Source of the DNA: JAAYQU01 sp037441445
GTDB lineage: Bacteria > Bacteroidota > Bacteroidia > Bacteroidales > Salinivirgaceae
Assembly: GCA_037441445.1 (NCBI GenBank)
Contig: JBBISE010000010.1
Span: 1 to 64,000, forward strand
Length of the DNA: 64,000 bases
Direction of reading: 5' to 3'
Each line of letters begins with the position of its first letter. Positions within the stretch are counted from its first letter, which is position 1. This document shows, piece after piece, positions 56,059-64,000 of this stretch. The notes under the pieces are model-generated. The model was given only the letters and a program-made list of their open reading frames with translations, searched no databases and was not told the DNA's origin. The translations under genes were made by a program, and so were the position numbers.

Positions 56059-58359
56059 ATGATATCACAAAAAAACAGCGATATGGCTAAGAAAAACCGT
56101 CTGACACACAGATTTACCCTTGGAGGTGTTGTTTTAGGCCTCATTCTCACCTTTTTCATAACCAAAAGTGTCCTTGATGTACAAGGCCTTTCGGTCACCT
56201 TTTCAAACCTGAAAACACTTCACCAGTATCCCATATTTTATTTAGTTGATTTGCTACCGGTTATTCTGGGAATTTTTGCCCGTTTTTGCGGACTCTATTT
56301 CGAGGGCAAACTCAATTTGCTGACCGAGCAATTAAGAATGTTCAACCAACGATCCTCAAAATTACAGGCATTTGCCGAGGATATTTTACAAGGTAACATC
56401 AACTCCACATACGAAATTTCAGTCCTTACGGACAAACTGGGGAAAACATTAATTGACATTCGCGATAGCATTAAAAACGACAGACTTGCCGAGGAACAAC
56501 GCAAAAAAGAAGATTTTGAACGCAACTGGATTGCCGAAGGGTTGGCTCGCTTTGGTGAGATAATGCGGAGGAACAACGACAACATCGAGCTTTTGTCCTT
56601 TGAAATTATTAGCAATGTTTGCAAATATGTAGGAGCTGTCCAGGGAGGTTTTTACATCCTGAACGACAATGAAAAACACGACGTTCATTTTGAGCTCACC
56701 GCCCATTTTGCCTATGATAGACAGAAATATAACAAGAAACGGATTGAGTGGAACGAAGGGCTCATAGGCCGTGCAGCTTTCGAACAACGCACCCTGATGC
56801 TTGATGATGTTCCGGAGGAGTACCTTGAAATAACATCGGGATTAGGCGAGGCAAACCCCAGGTATTTATTGATTACCCCATTAAAATATAATGATGACGT
56901 CCATGGGGTTATTGAAATAGCGGGTTTTGAACCATATCTGAGGCACCATATTGATTTTATTGAGAAAATCGCCGAGAGTATAGGCTCCACCATTGGCAAT
57001 GTAAAAATTAACATTCGCACCGCCAAACTCCTTTCAGAAAGCCAGGAACAAGCGGAAAGGCTTGCCCAGCAAGAGGAAGAAATGCGCCAGAATATGGAAG
57101 AGCTCCAGGCCACCCAGGAAGAGGCCGCAAAACAAGCTGAGCATTTTATTAGTTTTACAAACTCGGTCAACCACACGCTTATCCGCGCCGAATATGACAC
57201 TAACGGCATTTTAATCTATGCCAATACAAAATTTCTGAAAAAACTCGACTACTCCAACAATTCCGAAGTCGAAGGTCATCACATTAGCATGTTCCTGTCA
57301 GAAAAAGACCGCGAGTGGTTTAATGATATCTGGAACAAACTGGCACGTGGAGGACGCCACTATGAAAATTACATGAAGCACATCACGAAAAAGGGTAAAG
57401 ACCTTTGGACTATTGCAACTTACACACCTGTCAGAAATTCATTGGGAGACGTGGAAAAAATCCTGTTTTTAGCCATTGACACCACTGAGCAAAAAGAAAA
57501 AAGCCTCGAGTATGAAGGACAAATGCGGGCTCTAAACCTAACAAGTATTAAAGCCGATTTTATGGTTTCCGGCAAGTTAGTCGATTGCAACGAAAAATTC
57601 CAGAATGCGTTTGGCTATACGTTAAACGAACTTAAACAAAAAAGCGTTTTTGAGTTTTTTGCCGATGACGAGCAAGCCTCCATTGAAGAAATCTGGAACA
57701 CGGTTGTTAATGGAATCCCACACGAAGGCCAACTAAAAATGTTTTCCAAACTTGGCCAGGAAAAATGGTTCCAAACTACATTAGTGGCAAAAAATGACAT
57801 GTATGGCGAAATTGATCGCATTATTTGCATAGCCAATGACATTACTGACCAGAAAGAACTTGAAATCCAAATCCAGAAGCAAAATAAAAAACTGCTTGCA
57901 CAGGAAGAAAAACTAAAAAATTCGGAGATTGAACTCAGCAAAAAACTGGAAAAGGCCAAGAAAGAACTTCGTCAACAATTTTTTGAAATCGAAAAAGTAA
58001 AAATTCGCAATGAGTTGACCCTCGAAGGCGCCATTGATGCAATTCTAACTTTCAACCAAAAAGGGATTGTGGAATTCTTTAACAATTCGGCTGAAAACCT
58101 GTGGAATGTCAATAAAAAAATGATTATTGGCAGAAATATCCGTGGTCTGTTCAGTGATGACACCATCAAAAACAACGATTTTGTCAACCGACTGACCGAC
58201 CCCGAAAAAGATAAATTGATTGGGGTAAGAACAGAAATTACCATAACGACCAAAAACGGCGAAAACAAACAAGTTCTTTGCCTCCTTAGCGATGCCGTAG
58301 TTGACGAGGAACACAGCTATACCGCATTTATTCAAAACATTGAGGTAGAACTATTTTAA
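56059..58359 (+). CDS. Membrane GAF/PAS sensor protein without kinase domain
   Basis: 766 residues. Two transmembrane helices (about 20-40 and 52-75), a linker, a GAF domain (about 175-325, LIGRAAFEQRTLMLDDVPEEY), a coiled coil (330-360), a PAS domain (about 365-475), a second PAS (about 490-605), another coiled coil and a third PAS (about 660-766, ending FIQNIEVELF). No HisKA, HATPase, GGDEF, EAL, PP2C or methyl-accepting segment follows. Such proteins may signal through a partner recruited by the coiled coil. A lipoprotein gene starts 88 bp downstream. Confidence 0.87.
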   Translation: MISQKNSDMAKKNRLTHRFTLGGVVLGLILTFFITKSVLDVQGLSVTFSNLKTLHQYPIFYLVDLLPVILGIFARFCGLYFEGKLNLLTEQLRMFNQRSSKLQAFAEDILQGNINSTYEISVLTDKLGKTLIDIRDSIKNDRLAEEQRKKEDFERNWIAEGLARFGEIMRRNNDNIELLSFEIISNVCKYVGAVQGGFYILNDNEKHDVHFELTAHFAYDRQKYNKKRIEWNEGLIGRAAFEQRTLMLDDVPEEYLEITSGLGEANPRYLLITPLKYNDDVHGVIEIAGFEPYLRHHIDFIEKIAESIGSTIGNVKINIRTAKLLSESQEQAERLAQQEEEMRQNMEELQATQEEAAKQAEHFISFTNSVNHTLIRAEYDTNGILIYANTKFLKKLDYSNNSEVEGHHISMFLSEKDREWFNDIWNKLARGGRHYENYMKHITKKGKDLWTIATYTPVRNSLGDVEKILFLAIDTTEQKEKSLEYEGQMRALNLTSIKADFMVSGKLVDCNEKFQNAFGYTLNELKQKSVFEFFADDEQASIEEIWNTVVNGIPHEGQLKMFSKLGQEKWFQTTLVAKNDMYGEIDRIICIANDITDQKELEIQIQKQNKKLLAQEEKLKNSEIELSKKLEKAKKELRQQFFEIEKVKIRNELTLEGAIDAILTFNQKGIVEFFNNSAENLWNVNKKMIIGRNIRGLFSDDTIKNNDFVNRLTDPEKDKLIGVRTEITITTKNGENKQVLCLLSDAVVDEEHSYTAFIQNIEVELF

Positions 58360-58447
58360 CACGTCAGAAGGCTCTCTGTTTGTGGTTCGTTGTGCAAACA
58401 GAATACTTTTTAAGACAGAAGCCCGTTTCTATGAAAACTTTTTACAA

Positions 58448-59899
58448 ATGAAGTTCCTTATCCTGTTTTTATTGGTTGCCTTTGTTACCACTCTTGTCCC
58501 GACCGGTTGCAAAGATGAATTATTGGTGGAAACTAACGAGTTCAACCTGCGTTTTTCAAGCGACACCATTATGTTTGACACTGTATTTACGACCATCGGG
58601 ACAACCACCCGCCGTTTTACAGTGCATAATCCAAACAATGGTCGTGTTCGATTGCACTCTGTTTCCCTGGCCAAAGGCAGCGAATCCAATTTTTCTATTA
58701 ATGTTGACGGACGACAGGGCCCAACTGTCATGGATGTGGAAGTTGAAAAAAGAGATTCCATTTACATCTTTGTGGAAGCCAACATTGACCCAAACCGCGA
58801 TGAAATGGTAGAGAAAGACTCGATAGTGTTCTCCATGGGCAGTAGCCAGGGAGATGTTAAAGTCATAGCTTTTGGTCAAGACGTTAACCTAATCAACGGG
58901 CAGGGGCTGACAAGCCAAACCTGGAATAACCAGAAACCATACCTTGTATATAATTATGCCGTTGTAGATGAAGATAATACCCTTACCATTGAAGCCGGGA
59001 CTGCCATCCATTTTCATTATGGGGCAAGCCTTATAATTAATGGCACTCTTAATGTTTCGGGTACAGTCGAACAACCCGTGGTTTTCCGGACTGACCGACT
59101 GGAAGAATTTTACAAAGACAAGCCCGGGCAATGGGGAGCTTGGATTGAAACCGACGATGGATCCATCTATTTGCTTGGAGGAATCCATTTTACACAAAAA
59201 AGTTCGAATAACTTTATTGACCATGCTATTATTGAAAATGCCATTATTGGTATTCAGATGGATTCGGTACCAGGAGCTCAGCATCCTGGCCTACGAGTGT
59301 CAAATACCATAATAAGGCATATGAATCTCGCCGGTATCGTAGCAAAAACTTCTTCCATCGAATCGCACAACCTGGTTGTAAATAACTGCGGAATGTACGC
59401 TTTAGCCTTGCTTTTAGGAGGAAACTACTGGTTTAACCATGCAACCATCGCCAATTATACGCCCTATACCAGCCGTTCAACCCCTGCCGTGGTCATCAAC
59501 AACTATTATAGCTTCAATGGAGAAACATTCTCCTTTCCCCTTGACCGATGCACGTTTACTAATTCCATTATTCATGGACGATATGGAAACACGCAGTCTG
59601 AGATTGGCATTGATTTGACAACTGGGCAAACCGGCAACTTCTTTTTCGATCATTGCTTACTACAAACGACCAATACCTTTGATACCAGCGATTTAACACA
59701 TTTTCGTCAAATAAAAATAGCCCCTGAAGGGGTTAGTTTTAAAGACATTGGAAAGTATGATTTCGATTTAGATACGCTATCGCCCGCAAAAGATGCCGGT
59801 TTTCCCGATTATGGAAACCTGACCCCCAATGACATTAAAGGGCGCAGCCGTATTACCGATTTACACCCTGATTTAGGAGCCTATGAACGGGAAGATTAA
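58448..59899 (+). CDS. Beta-helix surface lipoprotein
   Basis: About 483 residues from the ATG at 58448 (a GTG at 58382 adds a non-signal extension). Lipoprotein signal ends at Cys in LVPTGCKDE. An Ig-like domain (about 25-130) is followed by a right-handed parallel beta-helix (choice-of-anchor Q type; LTIEAGTAIHFHYGASLIIN), ending with KGRSRITDLHPDLGAYE, which is common in this family. Function unknown; probably surface exposed. The EEP gene overlaps its last 17 nt. Confidence 0.85.
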   Translation: MKFLILFLLVAFVTTLVPTGCKDELLVETNEFNLRFSSDTIMFDTVFTTIGTTTRRFTVHNPNNGRVRLHSVSLAKGSESNFSINVDGRQGPTVMDVEVEKRDSIYIFVEANIDPNRDEMVEKDSIVFSMGSSQGDVKVIAFGQDVNLINGQGLTSQTWNNQKPYLVYNYAVVDEDNTLTIEAGTAIHFHYGASLIINGTLNVSGTVEQPVVFRTDRLEEFYKDKPGQWGAWIETDDGSIYLLGGIHFTQKSSNNFIDHAIIENAIIGIQMDSVPGAQHPGLRVSNTIIRHMNLAGIVAKTSSIESHNLVVNNCGMYALALLLGGNYWFNHATIANYTPYTSRSTPAVVINNYYSFNGETFSFPLDRCTFTNSIIHGRYGNTQSEIGIDLTTGQTGNFFFDHCLLQTTNTFDTSDLTHFRQIKIAPEGVSFKDIGKYDFDLDTLSPAKDAGFPDYGNLTPNDIKGRSRITDLHPDLGAYERED

Positions 59900-60944
59900 A
59901 AGCAGGAAAGGCTACGGTTTAGTTTTTCTTCTGTTCGCACTATTACTGATCACCAATCGGTTATCAGGCCAACAAATAAAAGAACGGTACCGGTTGATGT
60001 TCTACAACGTCGAGAACCTGTTTGATACAGTGGATGATCCAGTCACAGCCGATGAAGAATTTACTCCCACAGGAACCCGTTCATGGAACGATTTCAGGCT
60101 GCGCAACAAATTGTCAAACGTTTTTAAAGTTGCAGCAGCAGTTGGTGAAGGAAACGCCCCGGACATAATAATGGTGTGTGAAATTGAAAACCGCACTGTT
60201 TTTGAGATGTTAATCGACCGTACTCCATTGCGGTATCATGATTATGAAATAATACACAAAGAATCGAAAGACAACCGCGGCATCGACGTTGGCCTTTTAT
60301 ATCGGAAAGAGAGATACTGGCCAATAGATGAGAGGTTTATTTCCACCTCGTTTACAAGCAATCCGGGACACATTTCCCGCGATATTTTATACACCAAAGG
60401 CCTTATCCTTAATGGAGACACCCTGCATATTTTTGTAAACCACTGGCCATCGAAATTTGGCGGAGCAATGGCCACACGTTCTATGCGGGAAGATGTATCC
60501 CGACTTTTAAAAAATACCACTGACAGCATCCTCAAATCAAACCCTCAGGCAAATATCATCATCACCGGCGATTTAAACACAGATCCAGACGATCAGCCCA
60601 TAAAGGAAACTTTGGGTGCCTCCGTTTTTCCCGACACATCAAATTCCAGTCTAGTTAACTTGACAACGGCCATTTATCCTTCGAAATACAAGGGAACTCT
60701 CAAATTCCAAGGGGTATGGGAATGTATAGACCAATGGATAGTAAGTAAACCTCTTATCGATAAGACAGCTACGAAAACGAAAACTTCGACAGATTTAACC
60801 TACATTGGAGAATTTGATTTTCTGCTCGAGGATGATAAAACCCACCTTGGCAAAAAGCCTTTCCGTACCTACACAGGTTTTACATTCAACGGTGGATTTT
60901 CCGATCACCTCCCAATTTACATTGATTTGCTGTTGTACGAGTAA
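59883..60944 (+). CDS. Endonuclease/exonuclease/phosphatase (EEP) family protein
   Basis: 353 residues with an N-terminal hydrophobic signal (GLVFLLFALLLITNRLSG). The EEP fold residues are present: MFYNVENLFDT, MVCEIENRTVFE (metal Glu), NRGIDVGLLY, FVNHWPSKFGG (His), ITGDLNTDPDD (metal Asp) and GGFSDHLPIYI (His). It is a secreted or membrane-tethered metal-dependent phosphodiesterase or phosphatase; substrates range from nucleic acids to lipids and cannot be assigned. Translationally coupled to the beta-helix lipoprotein gene. Confidence 0.88.
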   Translation: MNGKIKSRKGYGLVFLLFALLLITNRLSGQQIKERYRLMFYNVENLFDTVDDPVTADEEFTPTGTRSWNDFRLRNKLSNVFKVAAAVGEGNAPDIIMVCEIENRTVFEMLIDRTPLRYHDYEIIHKESKDNRGIDVGLLYRKERYWPIDERFISTSFTSNPGHISRDILYTKGLILNGDTLHIFVNHWPSKFGGAMATRSMREDVSRLLKNTTDSILKSNPQANIIITGDLNTDPDDQPIKETLGASVFPDTSNSSLVNLTTAIYPSKYKGTLKFQGVWECIDQWIVSKPLIDKTATKTKTSTDLTYIGEFDFLLEDDKTHLGKKPFRTYTGFTFNGGFSDHLPIYIDLLLYE

Positions 60945-60968
60945 AAAAAAGACAACTTTTTTGGAAAA

Positions 60969-61000
60969 TTTTGTATTTAATAAAATAAGTTCTATATTTG
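60969..61000 (+). promoter_or_regulatory. Promoter of tRNA-Gly/tRNA-Leu
   Basis: TTTTG at 60969-60973, 19-bp spacer, TATATTTG at 60993-61000, ten bp before tRNA-Gly. Confidence 0.82.
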
Positions 61001-61010
61001 CATCCGCTAA

Positions 61011-61086
<76 letters not shown>

Positions 61087-61109
61087 ATCAAAAGTACATA
61101 AGGAATGTT

Positions 61110-61195
61110 GCCCTGGTGGTGGAATTGGTAGACACGCAGGACTTAAAATCCTGTGAGCCGAAACGCTCGTACCGGTTCGAGTCCGGTCCGGGGCA
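61110..61195 (+). tRNA. tRNA-Leu (TAA)
   Basis: 86 nt: acceptor GCCCTGG/CCGGGGC, anticodon loop CTTAAAA (TAA) and a long variable arm as expected for class II tRNA-Leu. No CCA encoded. Confidence 0.96.
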
Positions 61196-61203
61196 CACAA
61201 AAA

Positions 61204-61233
61204 AAAGCCTCGAGAAATCAAGGCTTTTTTTTT
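61204..61233. terminator. Terminator after tRNA-Leu (bidirectional)
   Basis: Stem AAAAGCCT/AGGCTTTT with a 10-nt loop (61211-61220), then T9 on the plus strand and A-run (T-run) on the minus strand. It ends the tRNA transcript and the convergent MvaD-like gene. Confidence 0.85.
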
Positions 61234-61238
61234 GTTTT

Positions 61239-62267
61239 CTATTGCTCCACAATATCTTTTACTAACCGAACCCCTTTCCCAATAGAGTCGTGCAAAATGC
61301 ATGTGTAAGGAAGGGGCGATTTTTCTATTATCTCCTGAACTTTTTTCTGGGCAATTGGAGGATAAATCAAATGCAAGCGCAGTTCCCTGTCAAAGGTAAA
61401 AGTAACCGGGCATTCACACTCCTGACGTTTCTCGCGCAGATATTGAACCCAATCAATCATCCGCCCGCTGGGCAGAAAAGTGCTTATCTCCGAGGAGAGT
61501 AAAAGGGCACAAAGGGTTAATGCTTCGTTTTCCACAATACGTTCGAATAAATCCCAGTGTCCATCGTCCAATGCACGCAAAAACTGGTTTATGTTGGTTT
61601 GGGCGTGTTTTACGCGGGCCTCCAAATAGGGGTGATTGTTTAAATCATCGGGATTGGGTTTTTTAATAGTATCACGGGGTTCATTAAAACTTAAAATTGT
61701 ATCGTTCAGCTTGTTATAAATAAGCGCTCCACGCTGATATTGAGTAGCATATTTGTCAGAAGACCAAGATATTACAGGATTTTTTCCTAAACCAACAAAA
61801 CCTCCATAGACCGAACGCGCTGCATTTTCCGAATCCAGCAAAGCGATACTGCTGATTGTTTGTAATTGAGAATTGGAATCGAATTTTCCCAAATGATTGG
61901 CAATCCCCGCCAAACAGAAAGTTAAGGAGCACATTACAGTGTATATCCCCACAAATGGAATCAGGGATTTGTCGATGGTCACTGCAATCTCGAATTTTGT
62001 TTGATTGATCCAGGGAAAAATCGCCGAAACTTTCTCAAACCAGACTCCAATGCGCTCCTTCAGGTAATCAGACCCGATTCCATTGATGGTAACGGTAAAA
62101 CTAAATTTTTGACCTTTGTCAAAGGAATAGCGAACGGTGGTTTCTGAACGCGACTTGTCTAAAGTCATGCTGAATGATGGGTTTCCGGATGTCCGGTTCC
62201 GAAAGCTTCCGAAGTTTTTTACCAGCGATATGTTTGCCGGACTGCTGTAAGAAATGGTGCCTTGCAT
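61239..62267 (-). CDS. Divergent mevalonate-diphosphate decarboxylase homologue
   Basis: 342 residues. Recognisable as the MvaD branch of the GHMP superfamily: SSPANISLVKNFG (cf. the WxxPSNIALVKYWG start), NPSFSMTL, RSVYGGF at 151-157, the SSDKYA segment, and HLIYPP near 299-304. But the GHMP phosphate loop (usually PHSSGIASSAS) reads PFVGIYTVMCS (104-114), the SGSACRS segment is DSENAARS, and TFDAGPN is TFDRELR, keeping only Asp293. Likely catalytically changed or inactive. Convergent with tRNA-Leu. Confidence 0.72.
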   Translation of the reverse strand: MQGTISYSSPANISLVKNFGSFRNRTSGNPSFSMTLDKSRSETTVRYSFDKGQKFSFTVTINGIGSDYLKERIGVWFEKVSAIFPWINQTKFEIAVTIDKSLIPFVGIYTVMCSLTFCLAGIANHLGKFDSNSQLQTISSIALLDSENAARSVYGGFVGLGKNPVISWSSDKYATQYQRGALIYNKLNDTILSFNEPRDTIKKPNPDDLNNHPYLEARVKHAQTNINQFLRALDDGHWDLFERIVENEALTLCALLLSSEISTFLPSGRMIDWVQYLREKRQECECPVTFTFDRELRLHLIYPPIAQKKVQEIIEKSPLPYTCILHDSIGKGVRLVKDIVEQ

Positions 62268-62642
62268 TGATGTTTACGTTTAATCCATCTCAAAAATACA
62301 AAAAAGAGTGAATGAAAGTGTCAACGCAAAATCAAATCGCCTTTTTAGTGAAAGAAAGAGGCTGTTATTGCACCAAAATTCAAAACATATTTGTTTTTTC
62401 TATGAGTTATATAGTGTTGTTTATAAAACCATTACCATAATTCCATGACTTTATCATGCATTTTGACCAATCCGGATTATTAACTTTCCGTTAAAGATTT
62501 ATGATCCTAAGGTTTCTGTGCTAAAAAAATGGGTTGAAACTTAAGAAAAGGTTTACACTCGCGTAGCATAAAGTTTCGATGCATAGTCTTCCTTTGCCAT
62601 CGGAAAATGAGAGTAAACGTTAAACCACAAAACAACCTAATT
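62268..62642. other. Divergent intergenic region, 375 bp
   Basis: No gene. It separates the MvaD-like gene from the beta-helix lipoprotein, so both promoters should lie here; no full TAnnTTTG match was found near either start, only the near match TTCCTTTG around 62593-62600. Confidence 0.5.
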
Positions 62643-64000
62643 ATGAAAAAAAAATCTATCCTTTATGTAATGACAGCAGCTGTAGTGCTGTTCAATGCCT
62701 GTAAAGAAGACAAAGATGAAACCTTTAAGGCACCGGTTGTAACGGCACCGGCAAATCAAACGGTTACGTTTTCACAAGAAGTTGAACTTTCCTTTAGCTA
62801 TGTTGTTGAAGCAGGTTTTAAAACAGCTACAGTTAACGCCACTAACGGGACTGCCGAAATTTCAACCAACGGTGTTGCCAACGCAAAAAACGGAACTATT
62901 GTTCTAATTTTCACAGCAGGAACAACTGTGGGTGCAGGTTCGGTAGAATTAACCGTTACTGACAACCAAAATCAAACAGGTCAGGCAACTGCCGTGATTA
63001 GCGTTTTAGAAGAACAAATGATTTTTGAAGTTGAAGGTAACATTACAGCCAATGCAACATGGCAAAGCGGGAAAGTGTACATTTTGAAGAACCGCGTTAC
63101 TGTTGTTTCCGGTGTAACGTTAACCATTCAACCTGGTGTTGTGGTAAAAGGGGAAGCCGGAACCGGTGCCAACGCTACGGCTCTTTTAATTGCCCGTGGC
63201 GGAAAAATCATGGCCGAAGGAACAGCTGAACAACCCATTATTTTTACTTCCATTGCCGACGAAATCATGCCCGGACAGATTGCCAGCCCAAACATGGAAA
63301 TCGGGGTTAACGGTCTTTGGGGCGGCTTAATCGTGCTGGGAAATGCACCTATATCAGCCTCGGCCAGTTCAGCGCAGATTGAAGGTATTCCAGCTTCTGA
63401 CACAAACGGTCTTTATGGTGGCGACAACGCAACGGATGATTCTGGCGTTCTGAAATATATCTCTATCCGTCATGGTGGCGCCAACATTGGCGATGGAAAC
63501 GAAATTAACGGCCTTACTCTTGGTGGCGTTGGTTCGGGTACTATAATTGAAAACGTGGAAGTTATTGCAAACCAAGATGATGGTATAGAATGGTTTGGTG
63601 GCACAGTGAGTGTAAAAAACGCCTTGATTTGGAATGCTGGCGACGATGCCGTTGACACTGACCAGGCTTGGGCCGGAACCCTTGATAACTTTGTAGTAAT
63701 TTGCGGTGCTGATACTGACCATGCTTTAGAAATTGACGGTCCGGAAGGTACTTTAATGGCCGGTCACACTGTGAAAAATGGTTCAGTAAAAGGAATAGCA
63801 ACCGCTGAATTAGGTGATTTTCGTTCAGGTGCACGCGGTTCCTTCCAAGACATTTACTTCTTTGGTTTTACAAATCCGGCAAATAATGGCGGTCGTGGAG
63901 ATTTCTCCTTGTCGGGTGATGCCACGCTTGCCAACTTTGCCAGCGGTGTCCTTGCTTTCAGTGGACTGCAAATAACTTTGGATGCTGAAACTGATTTGAA
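62643..64000 (+). CDS. Beta-helix lipoprotein, cut by the window edge
   Basis: 452 codons from the ATG at 62643, open to the end of the window. The signal ends at Cys in AAVVLFNACKED. After an Ig/PKD-like domain (about 35-115) a parallel beta-helix begins (VVSGVTLTIQPGVVVKGEAG) with the GLWGGLIVLGNAPI and DDGIEWFGGTVSVKNALIW segments common in Bacteroidota surface proteins. The C-terminus, and so any T9SS domain, is not visible. Resembles the lipoprotein at 58448 in fold. Confidence 0.85.
   Translation, partial: MKKKSILYVMTAAVVLFNACKEDKDETFKAPVVTAPANQTVTFSQEVELSFSYVVEAGFKTATVNATNGTAEISTNGVANAKNGTIVLIFTAGTTVGAGSVELTVTDNQNQTGQATAVISVLEEQMIFEVEGNITANATWQSGKVYILKNRVTVVSGVTLTIQPGVVVKGEAGTGANATALLIARGGKIMAEGTAEQPIIFTSIADEIMPGQIASPNMEIGVNGLWGGLIVLGNAPISASASSAQIEGIPASDTNGLYGGDNATDDSGVLKYISIRHGGANIGDGNEINGLTLGGVGSGTIIENVEVIANQDDGIEWFGGTVSVKNALIWNAGDDAVDTDQAWAGTLDNFVVICGADTDHALEIDGPEGTLMAGHTVKNGSVKGIATAELGDFRSGARGSFQDIYFFGFTNPANNGGRGDFSLSGDATLANFASGVLAFSGLQITLDAETDL

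Overview
The window reads as a chromosomal segment of an AT-rich member of the Bacteroidota, most likely class Bacteroidia (Bacteroidales/Marinilabiliales-like). The evidence is: gingipain-type C25 peptidases and secreted proteins ending in type IX secretion (T9SS) sorting domains; many lipoproteins with a Cys lipobox; the purH-mreB-mreC-mreD-PBP2-rodA order; 6S RNA between zapA and rny; and repeated use of the Bacteroidota promoter, TTTG/TTG about 19-20 bp upstream of TAnnTTTG, in front of tRNAs and housekeeping genes. No plasmid, phage, insertion sequence or CRISPR array was seen.

Layout. 1-7.3 kb: two tandem gingipain-like genes on the minus strand, one intact (Kgp-like) and one full-length but broken. 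7.7-11.9 kb: plus-strand genes for a TolC-type channel, tsaB, efp and a GAF/PP2C phosphatase. 11.8-23.5 kb: a long minus-strand surface-polysaccharide region. It holds a wbpP-wbpE-wbpD-(CitE-like)-wbpB-UDP-HexNAc dehydrogenase operon, birA, two Wzz-type and two Wzy/WaaL-type membrane proteins, and no glycosyltransferase or flippase. 23.6-26 kb: rny, 6S RNA, zapA and a coiled-coil partner. 26.1-34.7 kb: a secreted S9-like hydrolase divergent from purH and the cell-elongation operon. 34.8-35.2 kb: four tRNAs (Tyr, Gly, Thr, Gly). 35.8-43.5 kb: an MBL hydrolase, a full-length DUF5686 pseudogene, an RluD-type pseudouridine synthase, a T9SS client, a PASTA protein and a lipoprotein. 43.6-53.7 kb: tex, tRNA-Ser, tRNA-Pro, a GroES-like protein, a Crp/Fnr regulator, a 1823-residue alpha-2-macroglobulin and ndk. 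53.7-55.8 kb: a Pit transporter/DUF47/rhodanese set. 56-61 kb: a PAS/GAF sensor without a kinase, a beta-helix lipoprotein and an EEP-family phosphodiesterase. 61-64 kb: tRNA-Gly, tRNA-Leu, a divergent mevalonate-diphosphate-decarboxylase homologue and a second beta-helix lipoprotein cut by the window edge.

Functionally the window joins envelope building (rod elongasome, polysaccharide precursors, chain-length control and polymerisation, T9SS-exported proteins, periplasmic alpha-2-macroglobulin) with core translation and RNA genes. The most unusual elements are a CitE-like lyase embedded in the diacetamido-uronate sugar operon, a MvaD homologue whose phosphate loop is lost, two near-full-length pseudogenes with several in-frame stops, and a palindrome between the promoter elements of purH.
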